From a virus, in IMG/VR virus record IMGVR_UViG_3300017773_002300, positions 1-26,098 of that record: a DNA stretch of 26,098 bases. One strand, written 5' to 3'. This document shows positions 23,173-26,098 of this stretch, piece after piece. The notes under the pieces are model-generated. The model ran no database searches, was not told the DNA's origin, and saw nothing but the letters and a program-made list of their open reading frames with translations. The first letter of the stretch is position 1. Each line of letters begins with the position of its first letter. The position numbers and the translations under genes are program-made.

Positions 23173-23473
23173 TGTTTATCTTCCTTTGCATATCAACTGG
23201 GTCGCCTATTATTTTGGCAGTCAGTTCATAATTTCTTATAAATTCTGAATATCTATTCAGTTCTCTTTGAGCAGCTTGACTTTTTATAGTCATTTCTTGT
23301 AGTTGCTCTGTCTGTAATTTAAAGTCATTAGTCATTACATCTAATGCTTCTTGTTGGGTAGCTACTGCTCCCTCTAGTGCCATGTTATTTGCTTTTAAGG
23401 TTATATTTTCTTGGTATAACCAATATCCACCTAGTCCTAGCACTATAATTATTCCTATTAAAAATTGGTTCAT
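23078..23473 (-). CDS. Inner-membrane spanin subunit-like protein (i-spanin)
   Basis: 131 aa. An N-terminal TM segment (FLIGIIIVLGLGGYWLY, residues 4-20) is followed by a long periplasmic coiled coil (NITLKANNMALEGAVATQQE and onward), the topology of Rz. It lies downstream of the lysozyme gene and overlaps the o-spanin-like gene. The ATG overlaps the stop of the 86-aa gene (ATGA). The assignment rests on topology and position, not on sequence similarity. Confidence 0.65.
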   Translation of the reverse strand: MNQFLIGIIIVLGLGGYWLYQENITLKANNMALEGAVATQQEALDVMTNDFKLQTEQLQEMTIKSQAAQRELNRYSEFIRNYELTAKIIGDPVDMQRKINNGTKHIMEDIEALSVIVDDLDDGLQLQPNTN

Positions 23474-23730
23474 AATTGTGTTATCCTGTAGTTAAGTCCT
23501 TCTGCTCCTCGTATTTCTACTAACTCATCATCATCTGTCGTAAAGGATATAAACTTATCTTGTTTCTTGTGGAATTTTTTTACTACATATTCCTTATCAT
23601 CTGAATCTCCCCATATTTGATTATAACTTATTTTTAAGCTATATCTAGGAAAGAAATAATACTTTACACTTAAGTAAGTATCTATGAAGAATTCTTTTAC
23701 TATTACTAAGAATTGTTTTACTCTGTCCAT
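23470..23730 (-). CDS. Conserved hypothetical phage protein (86 aa)
   Basis: Starts MDRVKQFLVIVKEFFIDTYL. A hydrophobic N-terminal helix is followed by a basic, Tyr-rich stretch (KYYFFPRYSLKISYN), then a beta-rich domain (DKFISFTTDDDELVEIRGAE). It sits between lysozyme and the spanin pair and may be membrane-associated. Overlaps the end of the lysozyme gene by 13 bp. A lysis role is suggested only by position. Confidence 0.6.
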   Translation of the reverse strand: MDRVKQFLVIVKEFFIDTYLSVKYYFFPRYSLKISYNQIWGDSDDKEYVVKKFHKKQDKFISFTTDDDELVEIRGAEGLNYRITQL

Positions 23731-24158
23731 TCTCCACCTTCAAACATTATTGCTTCAGCTTCTCGTCTACGAGTTAATCCCTCTAAGACTTTTCCACCTG
23801 CTTTGTTCCATCTTTTGATTTGATTAGGCACATCAGGATAATCTCCTGCATTTAACCTTTTTAGTAATGTAGATGCTTCTAAATTTGCTGAGCCGAGATT
23901 GTATACCCATGAAACTAAGGCATCAAACTGGTTTTGTGATAATGGGCAAGTGACTAAATTATTAATGTAACCTTCATACTCGTGTAATTCTACTTCTAGC
24001 ATATGGTCAGCATGGTCTTCACTCCATTCATCTCCAGGTTGCACATCTTTTGTGTGTCCATACCCGATTGTCCATACTCCTGCAGGACATTTATATGCTT
24101 TTAGCACACAGCCCTCAAAGTGTTTAATTAAGTCTATTCCATATTGTGATGTTTTCAT
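23718..24158 (-). CDS. Phage lysozyme/endolysin (GH24, T4-lysozyme family)
   Basis: 146 aa muramidase that cuts peptidoglycan at lysis. Catalytic E15 is in HFEG, C24 stands where T4 lysozyme has D20, and T30 in WTIGYGHT completes an E-C-T triad; Cys at this position is common in phage endolysins. The rest fits the family (LSQNQFDALVSWVYNLGSA, then RRREAEAIMF). No signal peptide. The frame stays open to 24197, but the ATG at 24158 follows TTAGGAG by five bases, while the earlier ATG lies within a hairpin stem, so 24158 is chosen. Confidence 0.92.
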   Translation of the reverse strand: MKTSQYGIDLIKHFEGCVLKAYKCPAGVWTIGYGHTKDVQPGDEWSEDHADHMLEVELHEYEGYINNLVTCPLSQNQFDALVSWVYNLGSANLEASTLLKRLNAGDYPDVPNQIKRWNKAGGKVLEGLTRRREAEAIMFEGGEWTE

Positions 24159-24172
24159 ACTTGCTCCTAAGC

Positions 24173-24198
24173 AATGGGGTGGCTTGAACCACCCCATT
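24173..24198 (-). repeat. Perfect 10-bp hairpin upstream of lysozyme
   Basis: AATGGGGTGG and CCACCCCATT flank a six-base loop. In the minus-strand RNA the hairpin ends four bases before the AGGAG ribosome site of lysozyme. No T-run follows on either strand, so it is not a standard terminator. It may protect or process the mRNA, or act on lysozyme translation. Confidence 0.75.
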
Positions 24199-24210
24199 AT
24201 CGTTGACAGT

Positions 24211-24342
24211 CTATGTAAGATAAGAAATGTTTATTCCGATTATGCTAGCACCAAAACTTAATAAAAAGATTTGATTGACAGCTTCGCAGAACTCTCCATT
24301 CTCACATATTGTATCACGAACTTTGATAGCGATTGCTTTCAT
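24211..24342 (-). CDS. Small membrane-like peptide (43 aa)
   Basis: Starts MKAIAIKVRDTICENGEFCE, followed by a hydrophobic segment (IFLLSFGASIIGINISYL) that could cross the membrane once. The ATG lies one base after the Hsp20 stop (TAAAATG), so translation is coupled. Directly before lysozyme, it could be a small holin or antiholin, but one TM and no family similarity make this weak. Confidence 0.5.
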   Translation of the reverse strand: MKAIAIKVRDTICENGEFCEAVNQIFLLSFGASIIGINISYLT

Positions 24343-24343
24343 T

Positions 24344-24724
24344 TTAGTTTATCTCCAAGATTTTCCTCTTAGAATCTGGAGTTCGTGATAAGTTGATTGT
24401 CAGTAATCCGTCTTGTAGATTTACTTTGTCTACTAATAGGTCGGCATTTAGAATAAATCTTCGTTCAAAAGATTTTAGACTAAGACCCTGATGAATAAAC
24501 TCTTCATCATCACCTAGTTTGTGTTCTTTTTTACCCTTGATTTGGAGTTCTTTGTTATCAAAAACTATCTCCAATTCTTCTTTTTTCCAACCTGGCACTG
24601 CGATTTCTATACGATAACCATCGCGCCCTGTTATTAAGTTATATCTCGGATATGCTGTGTCCGTATAAGACGGCAATGTAGGCATATCCAATCCAAGCCA
24701 AAATTTACTTAAATCTATACTCAT
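24344..24724 (-). CDS. Small heat shock protein Hsp20 (alpha-crystallin domain, IbpA-like)
   Basis: 126 aa ATP-independent chaperone that holds unfolded proteins. The alpha-crystallin domain spans about residues 27-115: YPRYNLITGRDGYRIEIAVP, then ELEIVFDNKELQIKGKK, GLSLKSFERRFIL and DGLLTINLSR. The C-terminal ILEI is the I-x-I type motif. Phage Hsp20 genes are known in marine cyanophages and pelagiphages, where a role in virion assembly has been suggested. GGAG lies nine bases before the ATG. It is the first gene after P6, with an 86-base structured leader. Confidence 0.92.
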   Translation of the reverse strand: MSIDLSKFWLGLDMPTLPSYTDTAYPRYNLITGRDGYRIEIAVPGWKKEELEIVFDNKELQIKGKKEHKLGDDEEFIHQGLSLKSFERRFILNADLLVDKVNLQDGLLTINLSRTPDSKRKILEIN

Positions 24725-24810
24725 TTTTTATCTCCATAATTCCTTTTCAGTAAATATTTACATCTCCTTTCGGTAGATGCACCAATACGCAAGTGAAACC
24801 TATCACTTAC
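24725..24810 (-). promoter_or_regulatory. Structured 5' leader of hsp20
   Basis: In the predicted minus-strand RNA the leader starts with a hairpin AAGTGA/TCACTT (24808-24791). It continues with CATCT-A-CC-GAAA-GG-AGATG (24779-24761), a stem closed by a GAAA tetraloop that covers an AGGAG, and the palindrome GTAAATATTTAC (24761-24750). A possible 10-codon leader ORF starts at ATGGAG just before the hsp20 ATG. A temperature-sensing role is only a guess. Confidence 0.45.
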
Positions 24811-24816
24811 AAAATA

Positions 24817-24855
24817 ATTATATCAAATTTTTAACTTGAAGTCAAGAACTATTTT
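24817..24855 (-). promoter_or_regulatory. Sigma-70-type promoter P6 for hsp20/lysis operon
   Basis: Minus strand: AAAATAGTTC (24855-24846), TTGACT (24845-24840), 17 bases, TATAAT (24822-24817). The stop TAG of the 48-aa gene lies in the upstream box. Unlike most of its family it precedes a long leader (about 86 bases). Confidence 0.9.
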
Positions 24856-24995
24856 TCGGAGTCATCGAAAGTAAGTAATCCTTCTTCTTCCAAATAGTCT
24901 ATCGTGCCTCGTATTCCTATTTGCTTTCCACCAAAATAGCAGAACGCACAGGATAAAATTAAAAATATTAAATAGCTTATGTCATTTTCATTCAT
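24849..24995 (-). CDS. Small single-TM membrane peptide (48 aa)
   Basis: Starts MNENDISYLIFLILSCAFCY, giving one TM segment (residues 7-22), then an acidic cytoplasmic-type tail (TIDYLEEEGLLTFDDSEK). The ATG is 6 bases after TATAAT of P7, with no ribosome site, so it is predicted leaderless. Its first bases ATGAATGAAAAT match those of the 50-aa gene at 18700. It could act on the host membrane early in infection; function unknown. Confidence 0.65.
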   Translation of the reverse strand: MNENDISYLIFLILSCAFCYFGGKQIGIRGTIDYLEEEGLLTFDDSEK

Positions 24996-25001
24996 ATACA
25001 T

Positions 25002-25030
25002 ATTATAGCAACTTTATAACCTGAAGTCAA
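25002..25030 (-). promoter_or_regulatory. Sigma-70-type promoter P7 (divergent, minus strand)
   Basis: Minus strand: TTGACT (25030-25025), 17 bases, TATAAT (25007-25002), six bases to the ATG. It lacks the AAATAGTTC box of the other eight; instead GGTATAAATTTACC (25044-25031), with GGTA/TACC ends, lies directly upstream. Divergent from P8, whose -35 starts 32 bp away. Confidence 0.82.
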
Positions 25031-25051
25031 GGTAAATTTATACCGTAACTT

Positions 25052-25090
25052 AAAATAGTTCTTGACAGTTCCTTAAAATCTTGATATACT
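25052..25090 (+). promoter_or_regulatory. Sigma-70-type promoter P8 (plus strand)
   Basis: AAAATAGTTC (25052-25061), TTGACA (25062-25067), 17 bases, TATACT (25085-25090), then six bases to the ATG at 25097. Same box and spacer core (CCTTAAAA) as P1 and P3. The short gap predicts a leaderless mRNA. Confidence 0.88.
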
Positions 25091-25096
25091 ATATGT

Positions 25097-25546
25097 ATGA
25101 AATATAAAAGAGCAGTAGAATTATTAGAAAAAGTATTTGATGAACTTCCAGACAATATCGAACTAACTAAAGGTGGTCTGGGAGAGTTAGCGTTAGCACA
25201 TCATTTAGAACACAATCTTGTGGATGGGGACAAAGGTGCTGATGCAGAATACAATGGTAAACTCTTTGAGTATAAAGTATCTACGACTAACACTTTTAAT
25301 TTTCATTTTGGAACTAGAAAGAAAGTAGAAGGCACATGGCAAGATACTATTCTTAACAAGTTCTCAAATGTTGCAGGGGCTTACTGTGCAAATAGAGTCG
25401 GTATGAAAATTACAGAAGTAGCATATTGTCCCTGCGACATACTTGTGCCGTATCTTATACAGCACTTCGAAAGAACCACAGGTCAACAACTTAACAAGTC
25501 TTTTAGCATGAACACTTTCAGAAAGCTAATAGAAAATAGTTCTTGA
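25097..25546 (+). CDS. PD-(D/E)XK nuclease-like protein
   Basis: 149 aa. The pattern GGLGELALAHHL (E30), GADAEYNGKLFEYK with D49, E58 and K60 is that of a PD-(D/E)XK endonuclease core: helix with Glu, then D-x8-E-x-K. CPCDILVPYL may be a later core strand. It may degrade host DNA or act in recombination; a named restriction family could not be assigned. Predicted leaderless from P8. Its last codons (AAT AGT TCT TGA) are the box and -35 of P9. Confidence 0.6.
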   Translation: MKYKRAVELLEKVFDELPDNIELTKGGLGELALAHHLEHNLVDGDKGADAEYNGKLFEYKVSTTNTFNFHFGTRKKVEGTWQDTILNKFSNVAGAYCANRVGMKITEVAYCPCDILVPYLIQHFERTTGQQLNKSFSMNTFRKLIENSS

Positions 25547-25571
25547 CTTTTAACTCAAATTCGATTATAAT
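25533..25571 (+). promoter_or_regulatory. Sigma-70-type promoter P9 for HTH protein and bS21
   Basis: AAAATAGTTC (25533-25542), TTGACT (25543-25548), 17 bases, TATAAT (25566-25571), six bases (ATACCT) to the ATG at 25578. The TGA stop of the upstream gene (25544-25546) is inside the -35 hexamer. Confidence 0.9.
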
Positions 25572-25577
25572 ATACCT

Positions 25578-25745
25578 ATGACAAAATGGACAATGACAGA
25601 AAAAGATTTTCTTAAACGGCATTACAATATTATGCCAACAGAAGATATTGCGAAAAAACTGCGTAGAACTCCGTCTCAAATCGCCTCACAGATATACTAT
25701 TTGAGAAAACGAGGATGGACTTTTCACAGGAGGTCAGATGCCTAG
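25578..25745 (+). CDS. Small HTH/SANT-like DNA-binding protein (55 aa)
   Basis: Starts MTKWTMTEKDFLKRHYNIMP, then IAKKLRRTPSQIASQIYYLR, a single Myb/SANT-like three-helix module similar to the modules at 5554-6270 and 14568-15008. Probably a DNA-binding regulator; it could act on the repeated promoter box, which is inference. Predicted leaderless from P9. Its stop overlaps the bS21 ATG (ATGCCTAG). Confidence 0.72.
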   Translation: MTKWTMTEKDFLKRHYNIMPTEDIAKKLRRTPSQIASQIYYLRKRGWTFHRRSDA

Positions 25746-25962
25746 TGTGAATTTAAGAGGAATGAGTTTTGAGAAAGGACTTCGAATTTTCCGTAAAAAA
25801 TGTCAAAGAGCAGAGATAAAGGAAAGATGTCGTGAACTTCAGTATTATGAAAAACCGAATACAAAGAAGAATCAAAGAAATAACTATCTAAAACGCACTA
25901 AAATTATAGAAGCAAAAAAGCAACAATCTATTGAGCTACGGAGAAAGCAGAGTCATAGATAA
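25738..25962 (+). CDS. rpsU: Ribosomal protein bS21
   Basis: 74 aa, about the size of bacterial S21. MPSVNLRGMSFEKGLRIFRK, then EIKERCRELQYYEKPNTKK and a Lys/Arg-rich tail are typical of bS21: a short N-terminal strand and two basic helices. S21 sits on the 30S subunit near the anti-Shine-Dalgarno site and helps mRNA selection. Phage S21 is known in marine phages and is thought to change host translation. AGGAGG five bases before the ATG gives the strongest ribosome site seen here; translation is also coupled to the HTH gene. Confidence 0.85.
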   Translation: MPSVNLRGMSFEKGLRIFRKKCQRAEIKERCRELQYYEKPNTKKNQRNNYLKRTKIIEAKKQQSIELRRKQSHR

Positions 25963-25975
25963 TAATTTTATGACT
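25951..25975 (+). repeat. Inverted repeat at the end of bS21
   Basis: AGTCATA and TATGACT (7 bp, perfect) flank an 11-base spacer that contains the bS21 stop. No clear T-run follows, so it may be a weak terminator or a mRNA 3'-end hairpin. Confidence 0.4.
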
Positions 25976-26098
25976 ATTCCATACCTCCCTTTACAAGCAA
26001 GTATAAAATATCGTTTCATAACTCAACTAATCGTAACTGTGTAATATATTTTATCATCAACTCAAGCAACAAAATCCCACAAAATCATACCCCTGAGA
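25976..26098. other. AT-rich end of window, no gene seen
   Basis: No convincing frame on either strand. A 28-codon minus-strand frame (starting MKRYFILACKG) overlaps the end of bS21 and has no good ribosome site. No family-type promoter was found here. Confidence 0.5.

Noticed and set aside
24159-24197. Upstream ATG of lysozyme (13 extra residues)
   Set aside because: The ATG is inside the hairpin stem and has no ribosome site; the downstream ATG has TTAGGAG at the right distance and fits the family start.
24173-24198. Hairpin before lysozyme as an intrinsic terminator
   Set aside because: No T-run follows on either strand and the lysozyme ribosome site comes right after it.
1-26098. tRNA genes, CRISPR arrays, insertion sequences, integrase or attachment sites
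   Set aside because: None seen by eye: no repeat-spacer pattern, no transposase or integrase motif, no cloverleaf-like segment. Short tRNAs could still be missed without a covariance search.

Overview
The window is about 26 kb of an AT-rich tailed-phage genome. By eye roughly a third of the bases are G or C. The gene content points to a marine bacteriophage: replication genes, a lysis cassette, Hsp20, ribosomal protein bS21, several 2-oxoglutarate/Fe(II)-oxygenase-like proteins, sulfotransferase-like proteins, a carbamoyltransferase and a DUF3310 protein. These occur together in marine cyanophages and pelagiphages. A SAR11-like or other marine proteobacterial host is likely but not proven. 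No structural (capsid or tail) gene was seen, so this is the replication, accessory and lysis half of the genome. About 97% of the window is coding, and most genes overlap by 1 to 40 bases (ATGA, GTGA, TTGA or ATGnnTAA junctions).

Layout: everything left of about 25.0 kb is on the minus strand and reads right to left. From the right: a 48-aa membrane peptide (24849-24995); Hsp20, a 43-aa peptide, GH24 lysozyme and a spanin-like pair (22765-24724); a run of dioxygenase, glycosyltransferase and unknown genes (18732-22805); a run of small proteins, DUF3310 and a membrane protein (15076-18700); an HTH protein, an unknown protein and a PC4-like ssDNA-binding protein (13887-15008); the N-terminal part of NAD-dependent DNA ligase (12894-13835), followed by a long accessory cassette with radical SAM, QueC-like PP-loop, cytidylyltransferase, GIY-YIG, carbamoyltransferase and SGNH genes (7133-12897); the C-terminal part of the ligase, an HTH-repeat protein, DnaB-type helicase, an oxygenase, a sulfotransferase, a ParB-like protein and a miniature DapF-like protein (1698-7030); then primase and a family A DNA polymerase that runs off the left edge (1-1662). 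A short plus-strand block at the right end (25097-25962) encodes a PD-(D/E)XK-like protein, a 55-aa HTH protein and bS21.

Regulation: nine near-consensus sigma-70-type promoters were found (TTGACA/T, exactly 17 bp, TATAAT). Eight of them carry the same box, close to AAATAGTTC, directly upstream of the -35 element, and most share an AT-rich CTTAAAA-like centre in the spacer. They divide the minus strand into seven operons, and each operon ends where the next promoter begins. In six cases the start codon lies only 6 to 10 bases after the -10 hexamer, which predicts leaderless or nearly leaderless mRNA. In three cases the stop codon of the preceding gene lies inside the -35 hexamer. Two intrinsic terminators follow the two larger HTH proteins, with no promoter seen between each terminator and the next gene.

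The most unusual elements are this promoter family with its leaderless genes, the DNA ligase split at a domain boundary with about 5.9 kb of accessory genes between the halves, a half-size DapF-like protein that keeps both cysteine motifs, the radical SAM/PP-loop/nucleotidyltransferase/carbamoyltransferase cassette, and five or six unrelated-looking dioxygenase-type proteins in one window.
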